This document shows positions 46,463-56,889 of a DNA stretch of 64,000 nucleotides, piece by piece. Position numbers and translations under genes: made by a program. The DNA is from Haematobia irritans (lineage: Eukaryota; Arthropoda; Insecta; Diptera; Muscidae). The notes beneath the pieces were generated by a model, which saw only the letters and a list, made by a program, of their open reading frames with translations, searched no databases and was not told where the DNA came from. Numbering within the stretch: the stretch's first letter is position 1; every line of letters starts with the position of its first letter. The stretch lies in contig NC_134400.1 of the NCBI RefSeq assembly GCF_050003625.1, positions 47,171,096 through 47,235,095 of the forward strand, in the 5' to 3' direction.

Positions 46463-47583
46463 ATAGGTTGGCTGATAAGTCCCCGGTCTGACACAAAAAA
46501 GGAATTTCGTGTTTTGATAAAATACTGTTTTTTGAAGGGAAAAAAATACGGTGGAAGCAAAAACTTGGCTTGATAATGAGTTTCCGGACTCTGCCCCAGG
46601 GAAATCAACAATAATTGATTGGAATGCAAAATGCAAGCGTGGTGAAATGAGCACGGAGGACTGTGAACGCAGTGGACGCCCGAAAGAGGTGGTTACCGAC
46701 GAAAACATCAAAAAAATCCACAAAATGATTTTGAATGACCGTAAAATGAAGTTGATCGAGATATCAGAGGCCTTAAAGATATCAAAGGAACGTGTTGGTC
46801 ATATCATTCATCAATATTTGGATATGCGGAAGCTCTGTGCAAAATGGGTGCCGCGCGAGCTCACATTTGACCAAAAACAACAACGTGTTGATGATTCTGA
46901 GCGGTGTTTGCGGCTGTTAACTAGTAATACACCCAAGTTTTTCCGTAGATATGTGACAATGGATGAAACATGGCTCTATCACTACACTTATGAGTCCAGT
47001 CCACAGTCGGCTGAGTGGACAGCGACCGGTGAACCGTCTCCGAAGACTCAAAAGTCCGCTGGCAAAGTAATGGCCTCTGTTTTTTGGGATGCGCATGGAA
47101 TAATTTTTATCGATTATCTTGAGAAGGGAAAAACCATCAACAGTGACTATTATATGGCGTTATTGAAGCGTTTGAAGGTCGAAATCGCGGCAAAACGGTC
47201 CCATATGAAGAAGAAAAAGTGTTGTTCCACCAAGACAACGCACCGTGCCACAAGTCATTGAGAACGATGGCAAAAATTCATGAATTGGGCTCCGAATTGC
47301 TTCCCCACCCTCCGTATTCTCCAGATCTGGCCCCAGCGACTTTTTCTTGTTCTCAGACCTCAAAAGGATGCTCGCAGGGAAAAAATTTGTCTGCAATGAA
47401 GAGGTGATCGCCGAAACTGAGGCAAAACCGAAGGAGTACTACCAAAATGGTACCAAAAAATTGGAAGGTCGTTATAATCGTTGTATCGCTCTTGAAGGGA
47501 ACTATGTTGAATAATAAAAACGAGTTTTGACAAAAAAAAATGTGTTTTTCTTTGTTAGACCGGGGACTTATCAGCCAACCTGT
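46463..47583 (+). mobile_element. Himar1-like mariner transposon (irritans type), complete ends
   Basis: The left end ATAGGTTGGCTGATAAGTCC and the right complement ACAGGTTGGCTGATAAGTCC form the inverted repeats, each bordered by TA (46461-46462 and 47584-47585). The sequence between the left repeat and the gene is deleted: CCGGTCTGACAC joins AAAAAAGGAATTTCG directly. One transposase pseudogene is enclosed. Confidence 0.92.
46494..47514 (+). pseudogene. Himar1-like transposase, frameshifted
   Basis: A mariner transposase of the DD34D class. The start codon and 5' UTR are deleted. An extra A in the run near 46540 (seven instead of six) shifts the frame before KTWLDNEFPDSAPGKS. The helix-turn-helix region KLIEISEALKISKERVGHII and the linker WVPRELTF are intact, and the first catalytic Asp lies in YVTMDETWLYHY. 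A lost A in the run at 47210-47218 shifts the frame just before HQDNAPCH, and there are small deletions near 47340 (in the third-Asp segment) and 47420 (four codons). The end reads NYVE then TAA at 47512-47514. Confidence 0.92.
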
Positions 47584-47585
47584 TA

Positions 47586-48202
47586 TCTGTCCATTTCATG
47601 TTGCCAAATGTGTATATTTATAACCTCACAAGCAAAAAGATAATTCCTTCCTCCCAAACGAAATTTTAGATAACCAACCATTGTTTCCTCGTTGCTTTTC
47701 GCTGACGCATTGTTGGGCACACACAAGCCGATGTAAAGAAACTTTATTTAAAGAAAACAGACCACTTTGGTCGTATCCTGGTTTATACATTGTGTACTAT
47801 ATATTATTGAAATGGAAAGGGTAATTTTAAATACTTACTAAAAATGTCGCAAGATTTCGAAAGGATGCTAGGCATTGCAATTGTCTCTACGAAACCTCGA
47901 AAAGTGTCTTATTTAAGACATGAAGCCAGAAAATAATTGTGCTTAAATCGACTAAAAAGTTTCTATCGACCGTTAAAATAAATATTGTATAACCAACAAA
48001 TGTTTTTGGTAATACAAAATATTTACTTTTCCATGAGACACAAAAACAAATGTAACAAATGAACAATCTTTGTGTCAAGCGATTTCCAAACACTTTAATT
48101 TTTCCATGTATCTACCTGTCCATGCGGCCATATTTAAAAATATTTATGCATGATATGAACGGAAATATAGATGGACGAAACAAGCGGTCTTAGGATCGAG
48201 GG
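47586..48202. other. Stretch without a recognised gene
   Basis: No ORF or repeat termini recognised between the mariner and the next SINE. Confidence 0.4.
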
Positions 48203-48403
48203 TAGCCTCCGTGGAGCAATGGTTAGCATGCCCGCTTTCCGGACACCAAAAAGTTTTTCAGTGGTGGATTATCCACTCTCAGTAATGCTGGTGGCATTTC
48301 GGAGCTTCTCTAAGTGCTTTCATCGCAATGTGAAACGCCGCTTGGATTCGTCTATAAAAAAGGAGGTCCCTTGTCATTGAGCTAAACATGAGTTCGGGAA
48401 TCA
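48203..48403 (+). mobile_element. tRNA-type SINE lacking the B box and tail
   Basis: Has the A box TGGTTAGCATGCCCGC, then jumps to GGACACCAAAAAGTTTTTCA, so the B-box segment is deleted. The body continues to CATTGAGCTAAACATGAG. The LINE-like 3' tail is absent. Confidence 0.8.
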
Positions 48404-49010
48404 GTATGTAAAACAAAATTACATTAGAAACTTCTGACGTTTCTACATATCTAAGGCGCCCTGTGGTAAGGCCACTTTTGAGCACTTCCTTCGCCCAACC
48501 TCACATCAATATTTGTTAGTTTTTCTTAGCTGCTGCAAATGACCCAAGTTTGCAATATAAGAGATACAAATATTTGTCTTTTTGTTTGTCAAAATCCCCT
48601 TATGTGTGACCAGCCATACTTTCAGGTTATTTGTTTTGTTTTCACCATGGCTCTGTATGCCTTCTTAACATGGCTTTAATAAAGTGGGCATAAAATCTTA
48701 CAATGTTGCACACAATAACAAATAAACATAAGGAGCCATAAAACGATGTACATACGAGTGTATTTATGTCAATAACAAAATAAAATAAAAACAAGTGAAA
48801 AAGTTCCAAAGTAGAACGATACTAGGTACGCAAATCCTACTCTGTGGGGGCCGTTTATTATACGAGAAATTCTCATAAAGACAATAACTCACAGTATATG
48901 AGAATGGTTCTTTTCCCAACTATTTTAATTGGGAATATTGAGAGCTGACTTCAGACACCGGAACGGGAAAATGGTGACAACGCAATGTCATGAACAAAAT
49001 ATACACAGAA
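48404..49010. other. Stretch without a recognised gene
   Basis: No supported feature; ordinary AT-rich sequence. Confidence 0.35.
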
Positions 49011-49268
49011 AAATTCCACGGAAATTTTTCCAATTAGGATTTTAATTGAGTCTTAAAAAATATTCAATTAAAACTTTAATTGATTCCACAAATTTTTTAA
49101 TTGAAGCAAAATCAATCACACAAATTAGAAGTATCAATTAATTTTTTTAATTGACTTTCAATTCATTTTTTAATTGATATTATCATTTCTGTGATTGAAG
49201 ACATTTCAATTAAAAAATTAATTGAATCAATTAATTTCGAGATTGAATCAGAATTTTTTGTTTGTGTG
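49011..49268. repeat. AT-rich dispersed repeat with CACA ends
   Basis: Begins CACAGAAAAATTCC and ends GAATTTTTTGTTTGTGTG, imperfect inverted ends enclosing dense ATTAATTG words and the block TATTATCATTTCTGTGATTG (49180 region). This is the best-bounded copy of the dispersed family seen near 1300, 27100, 39400 and 58190. Confidence 0.5.
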
Positions 49269-49354
49269 CACGTCGCGTATTTTGGATCTCCTCGAAGAAA
49301 TGCGGGTGAATCAGTATCCGACAATCGACTGTCGGTATAACCTAACCTAACCTA
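49269..49354 (+). mobile_element. 3' tail of a LINE-like element
   Basis: A short block CTCGAAGAAATGCGGGTGAA to CGACTGTCGGTATAACCTAA ending in three CCTAA repeats (49341-49354). Such tails end LINE copies B and C and the SINEs here, so this is probably the extreme 3' end of another truncated element. Confidence 0.4.
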
Positions 49355-50129
49355 ATTGTGGGAATATATGTCATTTGCAGTACATGACTTCGCCTTAAAT
49401 AATATTTTTCTACAAATATTAATGACATTTTATACGAACTATATTTGTTTCCGGTGAATGTCTTTACTATCGGCCAGAAAACAATGAGGATATTTTTTTT
49501 AATTTTGAGTGCTTAAAATTTCTTACCTTACGAGTACATTTGTCTCGTTACATAGACATAATATTTTTTGCACAATTCGCTCTATATTTCGTTTCTGTTA
49601 AAGAGTTGTCATTTGTGGACCGCCTCCTGTCAACACCTTTTGAAATGGGTATTATTTAACGTCATTTAACACACCTCCGCCTTTGGGGGATTTGCTTGGT
49701 ACCAGCCATCGTAACGACCGACCTATAGACCAACACTGGCAGTAAAACCTCAGGCAAATCCCATAAGCAAATGCCATTTTGCTAAGTTGCTATTGTTAAC
49801 CAATGTATCTACTTAGTACTGATCTCAATGTTCTTGTTGTTCGTTTCACATATTTTTCTGCACATGAGAAACGTTTATATATCCCAGCCAAGTTTACCAA
49901 AAGACCTCCTCAATATTTTCTGGATAATTGTTTACAAGGGCTTAATATTTTTTTGTGATCCGAATGCATGCGTAAACTTCGATATATTTTGTGTTAATTT
50001 TATGTTATTTTTGCTAAGTAAGACAATGACAGCTGAACATATGACTGTCAACAAACAGACATTTCAGTATTTGGTTTTGAAAATGATAATAAAATGTGAA
50101 AAAGCTTAAATTTTGAAAAATTAAATTAA
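49355..50129. other. Stretch without a recognised gene
   Basis: A 93-codon frame at 49828-50109 encodes a hydrophobic peptide with no recognisable motif. I do not call it a gene. Confidence 0.4.
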
Positions 50130-50588
50130 TTGCGTGTTCTATCGGGCCAAACTGCTACGATAACGTCGCAACTCATGCAAATGACTAACAATATACACCT
50201 CTTTGGATGAGAGACGGACTAGTGCGAAAAATCTGCTTTCAGTACAGATAACGTCAGTTCTGAGAATCACTTCAGCATACCGCACATTATCGGGAAAAGC
50301 CACATTGTGATAACATAAAGGATTCCAATAGACCTCCAGGCAATTGATCGGCAAAAGGTTTTCGAGTCCATACAACAAGGCGCGAAAGGCTTGATACCGA
50401 ACATCCAACAAGCGACCAGAGATAAATGACAGGAACGATGGGAGTACGAGTACAAAGCAAATGGACACACAGACTTTTAAGCGACATCCAATTATGGAGA
50501 GAGAGAAGATATGGTGAACTAATGTATTACATGACTCAGAAGTTCCCTAGTAATGGTTACCTTCGAAAATATCTGCGTCGTATACTAC
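50130..50588 (+). pseudogene. R1-like LINE C-terminal fragment
   Basis: Equivalent to 42369-42680 of the longer copy. The segments for RITSAYRTLSGKA (about 50262-50300), the LLSDIQLWRERRYGELMYYM stretch (50475-50535) and LRKYLRR are readable, with stops between them. It is cut at about 50588 by an INE-1-like element. Confidence 0.7.
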
Positions 50589-51447
50589 CACCACGTGCCA
50601 AATTTCAACCAAATCGAATGAATTTTGCTTCTCCAAAAGGGCCGGAGGTCAAATCTGCGGATCGGTTTATATGGGGGCTCTATATAAATATGGACTGATA
50701 TGAACCAATTCCTGCATGGTTATTGGATACCATATACTAACATCAAGTACCAAATTTCAACCGAATCGGATAAATTTTGCTCTTCCAAGGGGCTCCGGAA
50801 GTCAAATCTGGGGATCGGTTTATGTGGGGGCTATATATAATTATGGACCGATCTCGATCAAGTTTTGCATGTGCGTTTGAGGACATATATTAACATTACG
50901 TACCAAATTTCAACTGAATCAGATGAATTTTGGTCTTCCAATAGGCTCCGGAGGTCAAATTTCAGCCGGATCGGATGAAATTTGCTTCTCTTAGAGGCTC
51001 CGCAAGCCAAAACGGGGGATCGGTTTGTATGGGAGCTATATATAATTATGGACCGATGTGGACCAATTTTTGCATGGTTGTTAGAGACCATATTCTAACA
51101 CCATGTGCCAAATATCCGGATCGGATGAAATTTTCTTCTCTTAGAGCAATCGCAAGCCAAATCTGGGGATCCGTTTAAGTAAAAGTGGACCGATATGGCC
51201 CATTTGCAATAGCATCCGACCTACATCAATAACAACTACTTGTGCCAAGTTTCAAATCGATAGCTTGTTTCGTTCGGAAGTTAGCGTGATTTCAACAGAC
51301 GGAGGTACGGATGCACATGCTCAGATCGACTCAGAATTTCACCACGATCCAGAATATATATACTTTATGGGGTCTTAGAGCAATATTTCGATGTGTTACA
51401 AACGAAATGACAAAGTTAATATACCCCCATCCTATGGTGGAGGGTAT
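50589..51447 (-). mobile_element. INE-1/mini-me-like element, subfamily 2, tail truncated
   Basis: Closely follows 30600-31384 in the same orientation: GTGCCAAATTTCAACC, GGGGATCGGTTTATATGGGG, TGCCAAGTTTCAAATCGATA, then the head TATACCCTCCACCATAGGAT (complement) at 51428-51447. The hairpin tail is missing where it joins the R1-like fragment. The next element starts within its last bases. Confidence 0.8.
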
Positions 51448-51675
51448 AACAAGTAAGGAAAGTCTAAAGTCGGGCGGGGCTATATTATACCTTGCACCAC
51501 TTTCTAAATCCAAATTTTCGATACTATATCAAATCCGTCAAATGTGTTGGGTGCTATATATAAAGGTTTTTGTCCCAAATACAAACATTTAAATCTGACT
51601 CCATCTGAACAAAATTTATAATTTAAAATTTAAGTCGGCTAATGCCCTGGGATGGTACAATATGTTAGTAAAAAA
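51448..51675 (-). mobile_element. INE-1/mini-me-like element, subfamily 1, tail piece
   Basis: Begins (plus strand) ACAAGTAAGGAAAGTCTAAA and GTCGGGCGGGGC, the 3' tail of the 16783 type in reverse, and runs about 225 bp to TGTTAGTAAAAAACG. A second copy of the same tail starts right after it, so this is a truncated or duplicated tail. Confidence 0.75.
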
Positions 51676-52566
51676 CGAGTAAGGAAAGTCGACTATATCA
51701 TACCCTGCACCACTTTGTAGATCTAAATTTTCGATACCATATCACATCCGTCAAATGTGTTGAGTGCTATATATAAAGGTTTGTCCCAAATACATACATT
51801 TAAATATCACTCGATTTGGACAGAATTTGATAGACTTTTACAAAATCTATGGACTCAAAATTTAAGTTGGCTAATGCACTAGGGTGGAACACAATTTTAG
51901 TAAAAAAATATGGGAAACATTTAAATCTGAAGCAATTTAAAGGAAACTTCGCAAAAGTTTATTTATGATTTATCGCTCGATATATATATATGTATTAGAA
52001 GTTTAGGAAAATTAGAGTAATTTTTACAACTTTTCGACTAAGCAGTGGCGATTTAACAAGGAAAATGTTGGTATTTTGACCATTTTTGTCGAAATCACAA
52101 AAACATATATCTAAATCTGAACCGATTTCAATCAAATTTTGCACACTTGACTATACGACTGTTATGTTTGTACAAAATTTCAATCAAATCGGTATAAAAC
52201 TTTGGCTGCTGGGTCCATATTAGTGCATATCGGGCGAAAGATATATATGGGAGCTATATCTAAATCTGAACCGATTTCTCCCAAAATCAATAGGGTTCTA
52301 TTCTGACCCAAATTAGGAACATGCGCCAAATTTGAAGGCGATTGGACTTAAATTGCGACCTAGACTTTGATCACAAAAATGTGTTCACAGACAGACGGAC
52401 GGACGGACGGACGGACGGACAGACGGACATGGTTATATCGACTCAGGGACCCAACCTGAGCATTATTGCCAAAGATACCATGTGTCTATCTCGTCTCCTT
52501 CTGGGTGTTACAAACATATGCACTAACTTATAATACCCTGTTCCACAGTGTGGCGCAGGGTATAAA
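51676..52566 (-). mobile_element. INE-1/mini-me-like element, subfamily 1
   Basis: Reverse orientation: tail at 51676 (GAGTAAGGAAAGTCGACTAT, hairpin decayed), units with ATATGGGAGCTATATCTAAA, a GGAC tract at 52390-52432 (the GTCY microsatellite) and the head TACCCTGCGCCACACTGTGG (complement) at 52564-52535. Confidence 0.85.
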
Positions 52567-53704
52567 TATGGGAAAGATTTTAATCTGAACCAATTTTGAG
52601 GCAACTTCGCAAAAGTGTATTTATGATTTTTGCACAAATCGGAAAAACATATTTATGGAAGCTACATAGAAATCTCAACCGATTTCAAAAATTCACGTCA
52701 ATCGGACTACAATTTTGACCTCTGTGTTCATATGACGGAAAATCGGGCGAAAGATATACACGCAGAGAAGGAATATGATCACCTGAAACATGTTTCAAGA
52801 GCAAAATGTTATTTTCTCGTCAAACATAACCTGGTTGCCGAAATCAGATACATGATTTCCGAGAAAATAACATGGCTGCGAAAACCATGTTACATGGTCA
52901 CCACCCAAAAATAACATTTTGCTTTTAAAACATGTTTGAGGTGATCCTTCTCTGAGTGTATGTGGGAGCTATATCTAAATCTGAACTGTTTCAATAAAAT
53001 TTAGCACACTTGTCTACACTACTAATTGTACTCCTAGTGCAAAATTTCAACCAAATTGGGCTAAAACTCTGGCTTCTGGGGCCGTACAAGTCCATATCGG
53101 GCGAAAGATATATATGAGAGCTATATCTCAATCTGAACCGATTTCAATCAAATTTGGCACACCTGACTATAGTACTTATTGTTCTCCTGGTGCAAAATTT
53201 CAAGCAAATTAGAGTAAAACTCTGGCTTCTGGGCCATATAAGTCGGGCGAGAGATATATATGGGAGCTATATCTAAATCTGAACCGATTTCAATCAAATT
53301 TTGTACACTTGACTATACGACCACGTGTTATGTTTGTGCAAAATTTCTAGCAAATCAGGGTAAAACTCTGACTTCTGGGTCCATATAAGTGCATATAGGG
53401 CGAAAGATATATATGGGAGCTATATCCAAATCTGAACCGATTTCTTCCAAAATCAATAGGGTTCTATTTTGACCCAAAACAGGAACTTGTGCCAAATTTG
53501 AAGGCGATTGGACTTAAACTGCGACCTAGACTTTGATCACAAAAATGTGTTCACAGACGGACGGACATGGCCAGATCGACTCAGGGACCCACCCTGAGCA
53601 TTATTGCCAAAGACACCATATGTCTATCTCGTCTCCTTCTGGGTATTGCAAATATATGCACTAACTTATAATACCCTGTTCCACAGTGTGGCGCAGGGTA
53701 TAAA
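52567..53704 (-). mobile_element. INE-1/mini-me-like element, subfamily 1, tail deleted
   Basis: Same orientation and head (complement of ACAGTGTGGCGCAGGGTATA at 53684-53703) as its neighbour, in head-to-tail tandem with it. The tail hairpin is absent. A 200-bp fold-back MITE (52759-52958) lies inside it. The short GGACGGACATG at 53559 replaces the longer GTCY tract. Confidence 0.85.
52759..52958. mobile_element. Fold-back MITE with long inverted repeats, TA duplication
   Basis: The left arm CACGCAGAGAAGGAATATGA and the right arm complement CACTCAGAGAAGGATCACCT continue as inverted repeats of roughly 60 bp (AAACATGTTT, AAAATGTTATTTT). TA flanks both sides (52757-52758 and 52959-52960). Removing the insert and one TA restores the host repeat (GAAAGATATATGTGGGAGC, compared with GAAAGATATATATGGGAGC elsewhere). 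Single arms lie at 58297-58366 and 62849-62925, and an older relative at 56681. Confidence 0.85.
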
Positions 53705-54382
53705 TATGCATTCATCACGTTTTATTCATTGCGTTTGCTTAACGATCAACCCCTGGCATTTGTACCTCACATTGTTATTAAGCTATTGGTAAAATTGTTT
53801 CCATTTGATGGAACCTTTTTGCAATATTCTGGTGAAATTTAATAGCTCTGACCCAAAAAATTGCCACATTTAGTAAACTAATAACAAGAATCACCACCAC
53901 ATGTAATTTGATCGTCAAATAACATCAAGGTAAAGAAAAAAACTCATAAAATCACCCACATGCCGATGTCGATGCAAAAAAAAAGCATAAAGAAGAAAAC
54001 AAGCGCCATATGGCCAAAATGCTGGACTTTTTAATTCATTCATAATGTCAATAAACGGCTCCAAACATATGTTCATCATGGCAAATATAATAAAAACCAA
54101 AAGCCTGGGTGGCCAAGAAGGTACAGAAGTAAATATATCCCTAATGTTGGAGATATCCAATCGGTCACCCGTCCATTCTTACTATTAAGAATGAGCGCTG
54201 TCAAATGCATTTGTATTTTTTCGTATTTTTAAATAAACTAAAAATGAAACCCACACAGAGAATACAGATTGGTTGTGATAACCGTATTTATTGCCAACCT
54301 ATTTTTGGCAGTTGCAGCTACTATCAGTTGCCAGTTGTGTCACCCGAATGATTCGGTCGACACAACTTTTACCACATATGGT
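53705..54382. other. Stretch without a recognised gene
   Basis: No supported ORF. From about 54265 the sequence has short palindromic words (CCGAATGATTCGG at 54343) that continue beyond the MITE at 54840-54900, so it may be another inverted-repeat element split by that MITE. Confidence 0.35.
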
Positions 54383-54831
54383 CAGAGAATGAAGCCGACC
54401 CATTTTTGTCGGCGGCGGCGGACACTAAATTTTTGCCTCCAGCGGCGGCGGCTTGATGGCTGAGCCGATATAAATTTGTTCACTCGGCGGCGGACAATTA
54501 TCCATTACAAAATCAATTTGAAGTTAATCGAATGATAATGAGATTAGTTGTACAACCTATCTTACAAACAAATTTACTTTTCGTTCAAATTTTCTGAGCT
54601 AAATTTTTGCTAAATTATTATAGCAGCTTAAATATGATTGGTTGTGTTCAAAATTTTGGAAAAAATACGTCAAATATATATAAATTTTTCTGATTTAAAT
54701 CGACATTTTTGATTAATTGGCGGCTAAAATTGAGTCGAGATGAGTCGACATATTCGGCGGCGGCGTCGACTGGCAAAAAATGGTCGGCGGCGACTGAAAT
54801 CGGCGGCGCGACTCGGCGGCTTCATTCTCTG
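54383..54831. mobile_element. hAT-type MITE rich in CGGCGG, perfect 8-bp duplication
   Basis: The ends CAGAGAATGAAGCCG and CGGCTTCATTCTCTG are perfect inverted repeats. CATATGGT flanks both sides exactly (54375-54382 and 54832-54839), the 8-bp duplication expected of hAT transposases. Both inner flanks carry GGCGGCGG runs, rare in this AT-rich window. No transposase ORF. Confidence 0.92.
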
Positions 54832-54973
54832 CATATGGTGTTGGTTGGGTCTGCCGACGATATTGGTTGTGACTACCTTTATCATTCGGTTGTGTTGCCC
54901 AACCTAAATAATACTTATGACCGAATTAAAAATATATTTAAAAATCAATTACTTAGCAGTTAAATATTCTATT

Positions 54974-56562
54974 TTATTATACCCACCACCATAGAATGGT
55001 GACGGGGGTATAATAAGTTTGTCATTCCGTTTGTAACGCATCGAAATATCGATTTCCGACTATATAAAGTATATATATTCTTGATCAGGGAGAAATTCTA
55101 AGACGATATAACGATGTCCGTCTGTCCGTCTGTCTGTCTGTCTGTCTGTCTGTTGTAATCACGCTACAGTCTTCAATAATGAAGCAATCGTGCTGAAATT
55201 TGGCACAAACTCGTCTTTTGTCTGCAGGCAGGTCAAGTTCGAAGATGGACTATATCGGTCCAGGTTTTGATATAGTCCCCATATAAACCGACCTCCCGAT
55301 TTGGGGTCTTGGACTTATAGAAATCGTAGTTTTTATCTAATTTGCGTGAAAATTGAAATCTAGAGGTATTTTATGACCATAAAGAGGTGTGCCAAAAATG
55401 GTGAGTATCGGTCCATGTTTTGGTATAGCCCCCATATAGACCGATCTCCAGATTTTACTTCTTGGGCTTATAGAAACCGCAGTTTTTATTCAATTTACCT
55501 GAAATTGGAAATCTAGAGGAATTGTAGGACCACAAATACGTGTGCCAAAAATTGTGAGTATCGGTCCATATTTTGGTATAGCCCCCATATAGACCGATCT
55601 CCCGATTTTACTTCTTGGGCTTATAGAAACCGCAGTTTTTATTCAATTTACCTGAAATTGGAAATCTAGAGGTATTGTAGGACCACAAATATGTGTGCCA
55701 AAAATTGTGGGTATCGGTCCATGTTTTGGTATGGTCCCCGTATAAAACGACCTCCCGATTTGGGGTCTTGGGCTTATAGAAACCATAGTTTTTATCCAAT
55801 TTGTCTGAAATTGGAAATCTAGAGGTATTTTAGGACCATAGAGAGGTGTGCCGAAAATGGTGAGTATTGGTCCATATTTTGGTATAGCCCCCATATAGAC
55901 CGATTGCCCGATTTTACTTCTTGGGCTTCTAGAATCCGAAGTTTTCATCCTATTTGCCTGAAATTGGAAATCTAGAGGTATTTTCGGGTCATAAAGTGGT
56001 GTTCCGAAAACGGTGAGTATCGGTCCATATTTTAGTATAGCCCCTATAAGAACGATCTCGCGATTTAACTCCTTGGGTTTCTAGAAACCGTAGTTTTTAT
56101 CTGATTTGCCTGAAATTGTAAATATTCTGGTATTTTAGGTTCACAAAAACGTGTATCGGATTAAGTTTTTATCGGTCCATTTGGTAATGCCTCCATATAG
56201 ACCGACTTCACTTCTTGAGGGTGTAGAAGGCGCACTGATCATGAAAATTGCTTGAAACTCAATGAAAAATTTCCAGATTTTACTTCTACAGATTTAAGAT
56301 TTCAAATCAAGACATTATTTTATAATTTTCTTGCACACTTACAAGAGATGTTAATGATTCCTCTAAAAGTCAAACAAAAATGGTTCTTATAAATCCAGAA
56401 TCTGACATAGCCCTCATAGGTGAAATCTTTAAATTTATTTTCGGCAAGTGTCCTCAAGTTCTCAAGCCCTCCTGAAATTTCAAAGGAAACCCTAATATTT
56501 GGTTCATGGTGGTGGGTATTTAAGATTCGGCCCAGCCGAACTTACTGCTGTATATACTTGTT
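54974..56562 (+). mobile_element. INE-1/mini-me-like element, subfamily 3, full length
   Basis: The head TTATACCCACCACCATAG pairs with GGGGGTATAATAA. Next come GTCATTCCGTTTGTAACGCA and ACTATATAAAGTATATATAT TCTTGATCAG, nearly the INE-1 5' sequence as I recall it from Drosophila. A GTCC/GTCT tract follows (55108-55152). Six or so units of roughly 140 bp contain GAGTATCGGTCCATATTTTG and TAGCCCCCATATAGACCGAT. It ends with the hairpin TTCGGCCCAGCCGAA (56526-56540) and TGCTGTATATACTTG. Non-coding. Confidence 0.85.
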
Positions 56563-56680
56563 TTATTTACATATGGGTATAGTGGTACAAATAAATCTAA
56601 ATACGCTAAGTGTATGTAATTAGTAGATAAAATTTTTTGTCTAGGATCTCTATTTATTGCATCAAAATGTATGTACACCC

Positions 56681-56760
56681 AGATAATAAATATGATCACT
56701 TCTTAGAGCAAACATTTTTTTTAATGGTGAGCATGTATTATTGTTGCCGCAACCCTGTTG
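56681..56760. mobile_element. Old relative of the fold-back MITE
   Basis: Begins ACACCCAGATAATAAATATG then ATCACTTCTTAGAGCAAA, aligning with ACACCCAGAGAAGGAATATG ATCACC at 62849. Only one arm is readable. Confidence 0.4.
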
Positions 56761-56889
56761 TTTTCTCGATCATTATGTACCTGACTCATTGGAAATAACC
56801 AGAACGTACCCGCATTCTCCAGAAACTTCAAGAGATTTAATGTAAAGCAATGTGGAGGCTCATTTTCTTTTTATTTGGTCAATGCATAG

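Noticed and set aside
49341..49354. CCTAA repeats (also 46368-46383, 16123-16140) as insect telomere sequence (TTAGG)
   Set aside because: They are only two to four units long, sit at the 3' ends of LINE and SINE copies, and Diptera generally lack TTAGG telomeres. They are retroelement tails.
49828..50109. 93-residue frame as a host exon
   Set aside because: Composition alone explains the hydrophobic residues; no splice-site pattern, domain or neighbouring exon is visible.
52390..52432. GGAC repeats as a CRISPR-like or regulatory array
   Set aside because: They are the GTCY microsatellite that is a normal component of INE-1/mini-me-like elements; the same tract occurs at the same position in sister copies.
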